The position numbers were made by a program, and so were the translations under genes. The notes beneath the pieces were generated by a model. That model did not search any database. It worked only from the letters and a program-made list of their open reading frames with translations, and was not told the origin of the DNA. From UBA2386 sp046306335 (GTDB lineage: Bacteria > Planctomycetota > UBA1135 > UBA2386), in the NCBI GenBank assembly GCA_046306335.1, contig JBKDXM010000029.1:1-23348 (forward strand): a DNA stretch of 23,348 bases. The letters are read 5' to 3'. Below are positions 15,382 to 23,263 of the stretch, one piece after another (positions within the stretch are counted from its first letter, which is position 1; every line of letters starts with the position of its first letter).

Positions 15382-17757
15382 TCAGTCCTGCGCCTTCAGC
15401 ACGGCGAGTGGGTCGAGACGACGGTATCGCCGCCAGCCGGCCCACGTCGCCAGCACGGCGGCGATGGCCAGCGCCAGCAGCGCCAGCGCCTGCGTGCGCG
15501 GCGTGACCAGCAGCGGCAGGCGGAACTGCTCGTTGGCGAAGCCGGGCGAACGCGTCAGCGCGCGGGCGAACACGCCGCCGAGCCACAGGCCGAGCGGCGC
15601 GCCGACGAGCGCGAGGAACGCGACCTCGCCGACCAGCAGCGCGCGCACTTCGGCGGGGCGGCAGCCGAGCACCGACAGCGTCGCGAAGTCGCGCAGCCGT
15701 TCGGCGACCGCGATGCGCACGGTGTTGAACAGCACGCCGAGCGCCAGCGCCAAGGCGAAGCCGACGGTGAACGCCAGCGAGCGGAACAGGTTGCTCTCGA
15801 CGTGGTCGCGCAGCGTGCGCAGCGAGTCGGCGGTGACGTCGACCATGGCGATCTGCGGCACGTCGCGGCACGCCGCCGGCAGCGCGCGCGCGGCCTGCGC
15901 GTCGATCGTCAGCAGCGCGCCCTCGGCGGCGGCGGGCCGGCCGAGCAGCCGGCGCAGCGCCTCGGGTTGCATCCACGCTGCCGCGCCGACGTAGGTGGTC
16001 GCGAGGCGCGCGACGGTCGCCGTGCCCTGGCGGCGCGCGCCGGTCAGGCCTTCGACCACGATCGTGTCGCCGGCGGCGACGCCGAGCGCTTCGGCGAGCG
16101 AACGCGCGAGCAGCAGGCCGTCTTCGGGCACGGCGAGCGGCCGCAGGTCGGCGTCGCGCGGCACCAGTTCGGGGCGGTCGGGCGGCACGGCGAGGATCGC
16201 GGTGCGGCGGCTGCGCGGACCGGCGACCAGCCGCACCGCCGCGGCGGCGAGCGGCGTCGCGGCCTGAACGCCGGGCAGCGCGCGCACGCTGCCGAAGGCG
16301 TCGTCGCCGCGCGCTTCGACGAAGCGCAGCTGCGCGTCGGCGCGGTACGACAAGGTGAACTGCACGTGCAGCAGATGCATCACGGCGTCGTAGGCGAACG
16401 CGCCGAGCACGACGAGCGCCACCGCCAGCGCCGCGCCGAGCGCCGTACCGGCGGTGCGCAGCGGCCGCCGCGCCAGTTCGCGGGCGACGGTGCGCGCGCG
16501 CGTCGGCAGCAGCCCGACGAGGCCGCTGCGGTCGAGCAGGCTGTCGCGGAACGCCGGCGGTGCGGGCGGTCGCAGCGCCTGCGCCGGCGGCAGCGCCATC
16601 ACCGCGCGCACCGGCCCGAGCGCGCCGAGCACGGCGGCGGCGGCGGCGACGCCGACCGCCAGCAGCGTCGGCGCGAGCGCCGGTCGCCACGCGAGGTCGG
16701 GGAAACGGTAGTACGGCGCGTACGCGCCGGTCAGGGCGTCGCCGAGCCACGCGCCGCCGGCGAGGCCGAGCAGCGCGCCCAGTGCGGCGACGCCACCGGC
16801 GAGGGCGAGGTAGTGGCGGGCGACCTCGCCGTCGCGGTAACCGAGCGCCTTCAGCACGGCGATGGCGCCGCGCTGGGTCAGCACCAGCCGGCCGAGCACG
16901 ACGTGCACCAGGAACGCCGCCGCCAGCAGGAACGCGAGCGGCACCCAGGTCGCGAACGTGCGCAGCTGCAGCAGTTCGTTGGCGACGAAGAAGTGCGACG
17001 GGTGGTCCTTGCGCCCGTATGCGCCCATGCCGCCGTACGGCGCCAGCACGCGGTCGACGGCGGCGAGCACGGCCGGCAGCTCGGCCCCGGGCGCGAGGCG
17101 CAGCGACACCTCGTCGAACGCCCCGATGCGGCCGGTCCACGCCGCCAGCGCGTCGCGGCGCAGCCACGCGACGCCAAAGTGCCGGTCGTCGGGGAACAGG
17201 CCACCGGGGGCGGCGACGTAGACGTTCTCGGGCGAGCGCACGAGGCCGACGATCGTCGTCGCCACCGCGCGGCCGCGCACCGTCAGACGCAGCGTGTCGC
17301 CGGGCTGCAGGCCGCGCGCCGCCGCGAAGGTGTCGAGCAGCAGCGCCTCGGTGTCGCGGCCGGGCTCGGGCCAGCGTCCGCGCATCAGCCGCAGGCCGTT
17401 GATGGCCGGTTCGCCGTGCCGCGGCAGCGACAACAAGCGCGCCTGCACCGACTCGGTGACGCCCGGCAGGTCGAGGCGCGCGAGGCCGAGGAGGCGCGGT
17501 TCGACGTGGGCGATGCCGTCGATCGCGCGCAGCGCGTCGGCGACCGGCAGCGGCGCGCGCACGAGGCTGCACCACGCGTCGCCGAAGCGCGTCGCGGCGT
17601 AGTAGCGCGCCTGGGCGTCGGCCAGCGTCGTCATCGTGCTGTGCATGCCGACCTGCAGCGCGATGCCGAGCCCCAGCACGAGCGCGATGCTGAGGTACTG
17701 CAGCCAACCCTGGCGGCCGTCGCGCAGCAGCTTGGTCGTCAGCGCGCGCACGGTCAC
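15382..17757 (-). CDS. FtsX/MacB-type ABC transporter permease
   Basis: This 791-residue inner-membrane permease has about eight hydrophobic helices in a duplicated FtsX arrangement. One helix follows the N-terminus (about 18-37), then comes a periplasmic domain and three helices. A further helix, a second periplasmic domain and three terminal helices follow. The segment VRIAVAERLRDFATLSVLGCRPAEVRALL is the conserved FtsX coupling region after the seventh-last domain. The length and double layout match LolC/DevC-like lipoprotein or lipid exporters. The GTG at 17757 overlaps the ATPase stop by four bases (GTGA). The 3-base gap to the adaptor gene completes a three-gene export operon. Confidence 0.9.
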   Translation of the reverse strand: MTVRALTTKLLRDGRQGWLQYLSIALVLGLGIALQVGMHSTMTTLADAQARYYAATRFGDAWCSLVRAPLPVADALRAIDGIAHVEPRLLGLARLDLPGVTESVQARLLSLPRHGEPAINGLRLMRGRWPEPGRDTEALLLDTFAAARGLQPGDTLRLTVRGRAVATTIVGLVRSPENVYVAAPGGLFPDDRHFGVAWLRRDALAAWTGRIGAFDEVSLRLAPGAELPAVLAAVDRVLAPYGGMGAYGRKDHPSHFFVANELLQLRTFATWVPLAFLLAAAFLVHVVLGRLVLTQRGAIAVLKALGYRDGEVARHYLALAGGVAALGALLGLAGGAWLGDALTGAYAPYYRFPDLAWRPALAPTLLAVGVAAAAAVLGALGPVRAVMALPPAQALRPPAPPAFRDSLLDRSGLVGLLPTRARTVARELARRPLRTAGTALGAALAVALVVLGAFAYDAVMHLLHVQFTLSYRADAQLRFVEARGDDAFGSVRALPGVQAATPLAAAAVRLVAGPRSRRTAILAVPPDRPELVPRDADLRPLAVPEDGLLLARSLAEALGVAAGDTIVVEGLTGARRQGTATVARLATTYVGAAAWMQPEALRRLLGRPAAAEGALLTIDAQAARALPAACRDVPQIAMVDVTADSLRTLRDHVESNLFRSLAFTVGFALALALGVLFNTVRIAVAERLRDFATLSVLGCRPAEVRALLVGEVAFLALVGAPLGLWLGGVFARALTRSPGFANEQFRLPLLVTPRTQALALLALAIAAVLATWAGWRRYRRLDPLAVLKAQD

Positions 17758-18476
17758 CAGCCGATCGTCGCCGGATCGGCCGGCGTCGCGTTGCGGACCT
17801 CGCGCGCGATCGCGCCGTCGTGCAGGAACAGCACACGGTCGGCCATGGCCCCGATGGCGGCGTTGTGCGTGATCAGCACGGTGACGATGCGGAGCGCGCG
17901 GTGGATGCGCTGCAGCGCCTGCAGCACGGTGCGGCCGGTGGCGCCGTCGAGCGCGCCGGTCGGTTCGTCGCACAGCAGCAGCGCCGGGCGCTTGACGATC
18001 GCGCGCGCGATGGCGACGCGCTGCTGTTCGCCGCCCGACAGCTGCGCCGGGAAGTGGTCGGCGCGCGGCCCCAGGCCGACGAGCGCCAGCGCCTCGTCGG
18101 CGGGCATCGGGTCGCTGGCGACGTCGCCGGCGAGCGCCACGTTCTCGCGCGCCGTCAGGCTCGGGATCAGGTGGTAGAACTGGAACACGAAGCCGACCTG
18201 CGTGCGCCGGTACGCGGTCATGCGCGCGGCGTCGGCGAACGGCAGTTCGCGGCCGCGGAAGCGCACGCTGCCGCGGCTCGGCACGTCGAGCCCGCCGAGC
18301 ACGTGCAGCAGCGTCGACTTGCCGCTGCCCGACGGTCCGAGCATCACGACCAATTCGCCGGCGCGGAGGTCGAGGTCGATGGCGCGCAGCGCGTGCACTT
18401 CGCCGCCGGGTGACGGGTAGGTCTTGCCGACCCCGCGCAGGGCCAGCACGGGGGTATCGCCGGGGCGGGCGTCCAT
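17754..18476 (-). CDS. ABC transporter ATP-binding protein (LolD/MacB-type)
   Basis: This 240-residue ATPase powers the neighbouring FtsX-type permease. Walker A is GPSGSGKST (47-55), the Q-loop glutamine is Q99 in VGFVFQFYHL, the signature is LSGGE (146-150), Walker B is ALLLCDE (165-171) and the H-loop is H204 (ITHN). I chose the ATG at 18476 over an upstream TTG (18521) because the family normally starts close to the ALRGVGKTY strand. No clear Shine-Dalgarno precedes either. As the first gene of the operon it is followed by permease and adaptor, an arrangement like the DevBCA and MacAB families. The exported substrate is unknown. Confidence 0.93.
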   Translation of the reverse strand: MDARPGDTPVLALRGVGKTYPSPGGEVHALRAIDLDLRAGELVVMLGPSGSGKSTLLHVLGGLDVPSRGSVRFRGRELPFADAARMTAYRRTQVGFVFQFYHLIPSLTARENVALAGDVASDPMPADEALALVGLGPRADHFPAQLSGGEQQRVAIARAIVKRPALLLCDEPTGALDGATGRTVLQALQRIHRALRIVTVLITHNAAIGAMADRVLFLHDGAIAREVRNATPADPATIGW

Positions 18477-18579
18477 GACGGGAGCGCGCGCGACTGTCCG
18501 CCCCCGCAAGCCGGCGGCCAAGGCGCACTAAGGCGTAGCGCCGCGCCGCCGACGGGGCCGACGCTGGCCGCCCAGCCGC

Positions 18580-18645
18580 CACTGCGGCGAACCGGGCGCG
18601 CCCGGCGCGCGCTTCTGCGACCACTGCGGCAAGCCGCTGGCCTGA
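18580..18645 (+). pseudogene. Relic of a zinc-ribbon C-terminus
   Basis: Read on the plus strand this stretch ends ...HCGEPGAPGARFCDHCGKPLA and then stops (TGA 18643-18645), the standard end of a double zinc-ribbon protein. The first Cys of the first CxxC is Ser (AGC, one base from TGC). Upstream the frame holds only Arg-rich sequence back to an in-frame stop at 18529-18531, with no start codon. The rest of the gene is missing. It lies between the ABC ATPase and CstA genes. Confidence 0.55.
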
Positions 18646-18658
18646 CGCGTCCGCGCGT

Positions 18659-20368
18659 TCAGGCCGCGACGCCGGCAGCGCGGCCGCCCGGCCGGCCGCG
18701 CCACAGCGACAGCACGGCCTCGACGGTGATCCACACGGCCAGCGCCAGCAGCACGACGGCGACCGCCAGCAGCGCGCTGTTCTGCGCGCCGCGGATCTGC
18801 TGCACGAGCGCGGTCATCGTCATCGCCATCATGAACACCATCGGCGCGCCGACCGCGGCGCGCAGGCCGAGGCCCTTCTGGCTGCGCGCGAGCCACAGCG
18901 ACAGGCCGACCAGCGTAAGGCCGGCGAGCAGCTGGTTGATCGAGCCGAACAGCGGCCAGATGACGCGGTAGGCCGGGATCGCCTTGCCATCTGCGCCGGT
19001 CACCGTCTGCGCGACGAAGTACGCCGGCAGTGCCAGCGTGACGAACGTGCCGACGGCGCCGCCGAGGCGCGACTTCCAGCCGGTGAACTCGGTGAACAGG
19101 TAGCGGGCCAGCCGCGTCGCCACGTCGAGCGTGTCGTAGACGAACGTCGCGAACGCGAGCATGCCGAAGGTCACCGCGAACTGCAGCGGCACGCCGAGCT
19201 GGTGCAGGAAGCTGCCGACGCCGACGCCGAAGACCTTGTCGGCGCTGGCGCGGCTGAGCTCGCTGCCCGGCGCGAGCATCATCACGCACGCCAGCGCCAG
19301 CAGCGCGACGACGCCTTCGAGCAGCATGCCGCCGTAGCCGACGAGGTGGGCGTCGGGCTCGCGGTCGATCTGCTTGCTGGTGGTGCCCGAGCAGACGAGG
19401 CCGTGGAAGCCGCTGCAGGCGCCGCAGGCGATGGTGATGAACAGGAACGGCACCAGCGTCTGTCCGTTGCCCGACGTGAAGCCGGTGAACGACGGCCACT
19501 CGGTCGCCGGCTGCATCAGGAACAGGCCGAGCAGGCCGCCGCCGAGCGTCAGGTAGAGGAAGAAGCCGCCGAGGTAGCCGCGCGGTTGCAGCAGCAGCCA
19601 GACCGGCAGCACCGAGGCGACGCCGCAGTAGGCGAGGATCGCCCACGCCCAGTGCAGGTTGGGGATCGGGCCGTCGGCGACGAAGCGCAGCGGCAGCGTC
19701 GGCCCGAGCCAGATGGCGACGCCGACCAGCGGCACGAACACCAGCGTGACCAGCCACAGCGGCGGCCGCAGGCAGCGCACGACGAGCCCCATGGCGACGC
19801 TGAGGCCGAGGTAGAGCATCGAGCTGCTGGCGACGCCGGCGCCGTCGACGGCGACGCGCTGGCCGTCGGCTCCCGGCACGGCGACGTCGAGCGCGGTGAC
19901 GAAGGCGCTCGCGGTCGCGTCGGTGAACGCGACGATGACGAGCACCAGCGCGAGCCAGATGTACAGCACGAACGCGGCGTAGCTGCGGCGGTTGAGGTAC
20001 CGCTGCACGATCTCGGCGATCGAGCAGGCGCCGTGGCGCACCGAGCCGACCAGCGCGGCGAAGTCGTGCATCGAGCCGATGAAGATGCAGCCGAGCACGA
20101 TCCACCAGAACGCCGGCTGCCAGCCGAACTGCGTCGCCGCCAGGATCGGGCCGAGGATCGGTCCGGCGGCGCTGATCGCCGAGAAGTGCTGGCCGAGCAG
20201 GTAGAAGCGCGGCGTCGGCTCGAAGTCCTCGCCGTCGCGGTGCACGTGCGCGGGCGTGCTGGCCGCGCCGTCGAGGCCGAACCGCCGCGCCAGCCACCGG
20301 CCGTAGACGCGGTGGGCGAGCCAGAATGCGGCGAGGCAGATGGCCAGCAGCACGGCGAGCGAGGGCAT
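18659..20368 (-). CDS. cstA: CstA-family carbon starvation / peptide or pyruvate transporter
   Basis: This 569-residue multi-span inner-membrane protein belongs to the CstA/BtsT family, which takes up peptides or pyruvate during carbon limitation. The family motifs are clear: GPILGPILAATQFGWQPA near the third helix, GSMHDFAALVGSVRHG, and CSGFHGLVCSGTTSKQI in the middle. It is shorter than the roughly 700-residue Escherichia coli CstA. I chose the ATG at 20368 over 20377 because AGGA lies six bases before it. It is divergent from the GH10-like gene. No co-regulator such as a two-component system is seen in the window. Confidence 0.9.
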   Translation of the reverse strand: MPSLAVLLAICLAAFWLAHRVYGRWLARRFGLDGAASTPAHVHRDGEDFEPTPRFYLLGQHFSAISAAGPILGPILAATQFGWQPAFWWIVLGCIFIGSMHDFAALVGSVRHGACSIAEIVQRYLNRRSYAAFVLYIWLALVLVIVAFTDATASAFVTALDVAVPGADGQRVAVDGAGVASSSMLYLGLSVAMGLVVRCLRPPLWLVTLVFVPLVGVAIWLGPTLPLRFVADGPIPNLHWAWAILAYCGVASVLPVWLLLQPRGYLGGFFLYLTLGGGLLGLFLMQPATEWPSFTGFTSGNGQTLVPFLFITIACGACSGFHGLVCSGTTSKQIDREPDAHLVGYGGMLLEGVVALLALACVMMLAPGSELSRASADKVFGVGVGSFLHQLGVPLQFAVTFGMLAFATFVYDTLDVATRLARYLFTEFTGWKSRLGGAVGTFVTLALPAYFVAQTVTGADGKAIPAYRVIWPLFGSINQLLAGLTLVGLSLWLARSQKGLGLRAAVGAPMVFMMAMTMTALVQQIRGAQNSALLAVAVVLLALAVWITVEAVLSLWRGRPGGRAAGVAA

Positions 20369-20566
20369 GGCGCGCATCCTGCCGCGGCGCGGCGATCGGC
20401 GCGAGGTCGCAGCGACGGGCGAGGCGGCATTCCGCGGGCGCGTGCGGCGGATGGACGGCGCGCGCGGGCCGTGGATACTCCGTCGTCGCACCGCCCCGTG
20501 CGCATCTTCGCTGCTTCGCTTCGCCGCCTCGGCTGCCGTTCGCCGGCGCGCGCCTGCTGCTCCGCC

Positions 20567-22555
20567 ATGCCATTGCCCATGCCCGCATCCTCTGCCGTCG
20601 TGCTGCCGGCGCTGTTCCCCGCGCTGTTCCCCGCGCTGTTCCCCGCGCTGTGCCGTGCGCTCTGCCTTGGCGCGTTCCTGCTCGCGTCGGCCGCCGCGCA
20701 GGCGACCGAGCTGCGCGGCGTCTGGGTCGCGCGCGACGGCCTGACCTCGCGCAGCAAGATCGTTCAGACCCTCGACCAGCTCGCCGCTGCCAACGTCAAC
20801 CTGGTGTGCGTCAACGTCTGGAGCCGCGGCTACACGATCCACCCGAGCGACGTGCTGTTCGCCGCGTGCGGCGTGCAACAGGATCCCGACTACGTCGGCC
20901 GCGATCCGCTGCAGGAGTTCGTCGTCGAAGCGCACCTGCGCGGCATCGAGGTCGAGGCGTGGTTCGAGTACGGCTTCATGTTCGGGTGGAACGGGTGGTA
21001 CGCCGGTCCGACCGGCATCGGCCCGGTGCTGACCGCCAACCCGACCTGGATCGGCCGCGACGTCAACGGCAACACGCAGGTCAGCGACGGCGGCACGGGC
21101 TTCTTCACGTGGGCCAGCCACGAGTGCCCGGCGGTGCGGCAGTTCCTGATCGACCTCGGCGTCGAGGTCGCCGACCGCTACGACGTCGACGGCATCCAGT
21201 TCGACCGCTGCCGCTACCCGTCGACGAGCTGGGGCTACGACAGCTGGACGACGGCGGCCTACCAGCAGGCCACCGGCCAGACCGCGCCGACCGGCAACGT
21301 CAACAACGCGCAGTGGAAACGCTGGCGCGCCGACCGGCTGATCGCGTGGCACACGGCGTTCTACAACGCGGTGAAGGCGCGCCGTCCGGGCCTGCGCGTC
21401 ACCGACGCGCCGACGGTGATGCCGGGCGCGTACGACAACTTCCTGCAGGACTGGCCGCAGTGGGTCGTCACCGGCTCGCTCGACCTCGTCTACCCGCAGG
21501 TCTACCGCACGACGGCGAGCAGCTACGTCACCACGCTCGACCAGCAGCTCGCCTACCTGACGACGGCGCAGCGGCAAAAGGTCGCGCCGGGCATCCGCGC
21601 CATCACCGGCACGCCGACGAACGAAGTGCTCGCCATGGTCGGCGCCGATCGCGCGCGCAGCCTCCCGGGCCACGTGTTCTGGTACGCGGAGGGCCTCTAC
21701 GACGACCTGCCGTCGCTGACGGCGCAGTACTTCCAGCAACCGGCGGCGGTGCCCGGCCGGCCGGCGAACTGGCGGCCGATCCCGACCCGCCGCGACGACG
21801 GCGATGCGAGCACGACGAGCACGCCGGGCTTCGCGGTGACGGGTCTGCCGGGCGCGGTGAACCTGCTGTGCCGCGTCGCGCCAGCGACGGCGTCGGCAAA
21901 CGACAAGGTCACGTACAGCGTGCCGGTGCCCGAGGCGGGGCTGTACGCGCTGCTGGTGTCGACGCCGGGCGCTGCCGGCTACTGCCCGCAGGCGCCGCAC
22001 GGGGTCGCGACTGCGTCGGGTCCGGCGACGATCCGCGCCAACCAGGCGGCGCTGCGCGCCGGCTGGACCGAAGTCGGCACGGTGTGGCTCAATCCCGGCG
22101 TCGCGGCGGTGGAGGTGCGCGCGCTGCCGGGCACGCAGGTGATCGCCGATGGCGTGGCGCTGCTGCGCTCGCGCTTGCGCGGCGGGCAGGTGTCGGCGGC
22201 TGGCACGGGCACGGCCGGCAGCCTCGGTGGCACGCAGATCGCGGCGCTCGGCCGCGCCGGCCTCGGCGGCGCGCTGCGCCTGCAGGCTTCGCGCACGCCG
22301 CCGCTGACGCCGCTGATGCTCGGCCTCGGGTTCGCGCCGGCGTCGGTGCCGCTGTACGGCGGCACGCTCTACGTCGTGCCGGACGTGGTGCAGTTCTTCG
22401 TCGCCGACACGCAGGGTCTCGCCGAGCTGCCGGTCGCGGTGCCGTTCTCGCCGGCGCTCGTCGGCACGATGTTCTGGGCGCAGGCGCTGGCGAGCGACGC
22501 GACCAACCCGAGCGGCGTCAGCCTGTCGCAGGGTGTCGCGGTCGTGCTGCAGTAG
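20567..22555 (+). CDS. Secreted GH10-like (DUF187/GHL10) glycoside hydrolase
   Basis: This 662-residue exported protein has a long signal peptide (cleavage probably after AQA at 44-46) with three ALFP repeats in its core. The DUF187-type barrel starts with ELRGVWVA (48-55) and includes SRGYTIHPSDV (86-96) and DGIQFDRCRYP (208-218), the family's sugar-site region. Relatives cleave or bind peptidoglycan or polysaccharide. A golvesin-like beta domain (about 430-535, ending VIADGVALL) follows, then a C-terminal sandwich (about 575-662) that resembles tails on many exported planctomycetal proteins. Catalytic residues were not assigned. ATG at 20567 is used; ATG at 20579 is an alternative that also leaves the signal peptide intact. 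Confidence 0.85.
   Translation: MPLPMPASSAVVLPALFPALFPALFPALCRALCLGAFLLASAAAQATELRGVWVARDGLTSRSKIVQTLDQLAAANVNLVCVNVWSRGYTIHPSDVLFAACGVQQDPDYVGRDPLQEFVVEAHLRGIEVEAWFEYGFMFGWNGWYAGPTGIGPVLTANPTWIGRDVNGNTQVSDGGTGFFTWASHECPAVRQFLIDLGVEVADRYDVDGIQFDRCRYPSTSWGYDSWTTAAYQQATGQTAPTGNVNNAQWKRWRADRLIAWHTAFYNAVKARRPGLRVTDAPTVMPGAYDNFLQDWPQWVVTGSLDLVYPQVYRTTASSYVTTLDQQLAYLTTAQRQKVAPGIRAITGTPTNEVLAMVGADRARSLPGHVFWYAEGLYDDLPSLTAQYFQQPAAVPGRPANWRPIPTRRDDGDASTTSTPGFAVTGLPGAVNLLCRVAPATASANDKVTYSVPVPEAGLYALLVSTPGAAGYCPQAPHGVATASGPATIRANQAALRAGWTEVGTVWLNPGVAAVEVRALPGTQVIADGVALLRSRLRGGQVSAAGTGTAGSLGGTQIAALGRAGLGGALRLQASRTPPLTPLMLGLGFAPASVPLYGGTLYVVPDVVQFFVADTQGLAELPVAVPFSPALVGTMFWAQALASDATNPSGVSLSQGVAVVLQ
20609..20644 (+). 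repeat. Three perfect 12-bp tandem repeats in a signal peptide
   Basis: GCGCTGTTCCCC is repeated three times without error, followed by a partial fourth copy (GCGCTGT, 20645-20651). Each unit encodes Ala-Leu-Phe-Pro, so copy-number change would keep the frame and lengthen or shorten the hydrophobic core by four residues. Confidence 0.9.
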
Positions 22556-22569
22556 CGCTCGGCCGCGCG

Positions 22570-22592
22570 GCGGCCCGCCCGCAGCGGGCCGC
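22570..22592. terminator. Hairpin between convergent GH10-like and EF-P-like genes
   Basis: A perfect 9-bp stem, GCGGCCCGC (22570-22578) with GCGGGCCGC (22584-22592), closes a five-base loop in the 46-base gap between two converging stop codons. There is no U-tract. It probably serves as a terminator in both directions. Confidence 0.5.
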
Positions 22593-22601
22593 GGCATCGC
22601 G

Positions 22602-23150
22602 TCACTTCGCGATGCGTTCCTTGAACTCTTCCGTCTCCGTGTCGATGCGCACCTTGTCGCCGACGTCGCAGAGCAGGTTGACCTTCACCTTCATGCCGTT
22701 CTCCAGCACGGCTTCCTTCTGGCCGCTGCCGGCGCCGCGGATCGGCGGCGAGGTCTCGGTGATGGTCAAGATCGAGTGCTTGGGCGGGAACACCGCGACC
22801 AGTTGGTCGTCGACGAAGAAGCCGACGTAGGCCTCGGCCGGCCACTTCAGCGCTTCTTCGGCGGCGGCGATGGGGCAGCGCACCTCGTCGCCGGCCTCGG
22901 TGAAGAACACCTCGACCTGGCCGTCGCGGTAGCTGTGCGACAGGTCCTTCTCCTCCTTGTCGAGCACTTCCCACTTCGAGTCGGTGTGCTCCTTCAGTTC
23001 CTGGACGCGACCGGTCTGCAGGTCCTTGATGCGCATCTGGACGAAGGCGCGGCGGTCGTTGCGGAGGATGTTCCACCACAGCACGCTGCACATGCGGCCC
23101 TCATGGCGCACGAGCACGCCGGGGCGGAGTTCGTTGGCGGCGACGTTCAT
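22602..23150 (-). CDS. Elongation factor P-like protein with atypical tip loop
   Basis: This 182-residue protein is slightly shorter than typical EF-P and has all three beta domains: an N-terminal KOW-like domain (1-62), a middle OB domain and a C-terminal OB domain ending GDKVRIDTETEEFKERI. EF-P relieves ribosome stalling at proline stretches. The usual PGKG loop that carries the modified Lys or Arg reads ILRNDRRAF (28-36). Ungapped alignment puts Asp32 at the modified position, with Arg30, Arg33 and Arg34 nearby. It may be a lineage-specific EF-P or a paralogue such as an EfpL/YeiP-like factor. No Shine-Dalgarno is evident before the ATG. It is divergent from the tRNA-Sec gene. Confidence 0.85.
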   Translation of the reverse strand: MNVAANELRPGVLVRHEGRMCSVLWWNILRNDRRAFVQMRIKDLQTGRVQELKEHTDSKWEVLDKEEKDLSHSYRDGQVEVFFTEAGDEVRCPIAAAEEALKWPAEAYVGFFVDDQLVAVFPPKHSILTITETSPPIRGAGSGQKEAVLENGMKVKVNLLCDVGDKVRIDTETEEFKERIAK

Positions 23151-23220
23151 GGGGCGAGGAGGCTAGCGGCGTGCTGGACGGCCCGCCACCCCCGGGGCGG
23201 AACCGGTACGTCCGGCGCGC

Positions 23221-23249
23221 TTGCATCGGTGCGCAGGCAGCCACACACT
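23221..23249 (+). promoter_or_regulatory. Weak promoter candidate for tRNA-Sec
   Basis: TTGCAT (23221-23226), a 17-base spacer and CACACT (23244-23249) lie about 14 bases before the tRNA. Spacing is right, but both boxes match the consensus poorly. Confidence 0.3.
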
Positions 23250-23263
23250 GCGGCGCGACCACG

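Noticed and set aside
14203..18177. A 1324-codon plus-strand frame across the ABC export operon
   Set aside because: It spans three well-supported minus-strand genes and shows only Arg/Gln/Ala-rich shadow sequence.
20460..20490. Plus-strand promoter (TGGACG, 16 bases, GATACT) before the GH10-like gene
   Set aside because: The -35 match is poor and such matches are expected by chance in a region without further support.
18659..22597. A 1312-codon minus frame that would extend CstA far upstream
   Set aside because: The N-terminal 740 codons are the antisense of the GH10-like gene; CstA homology begins at MPSLAV (20368), which has an AGGA site.
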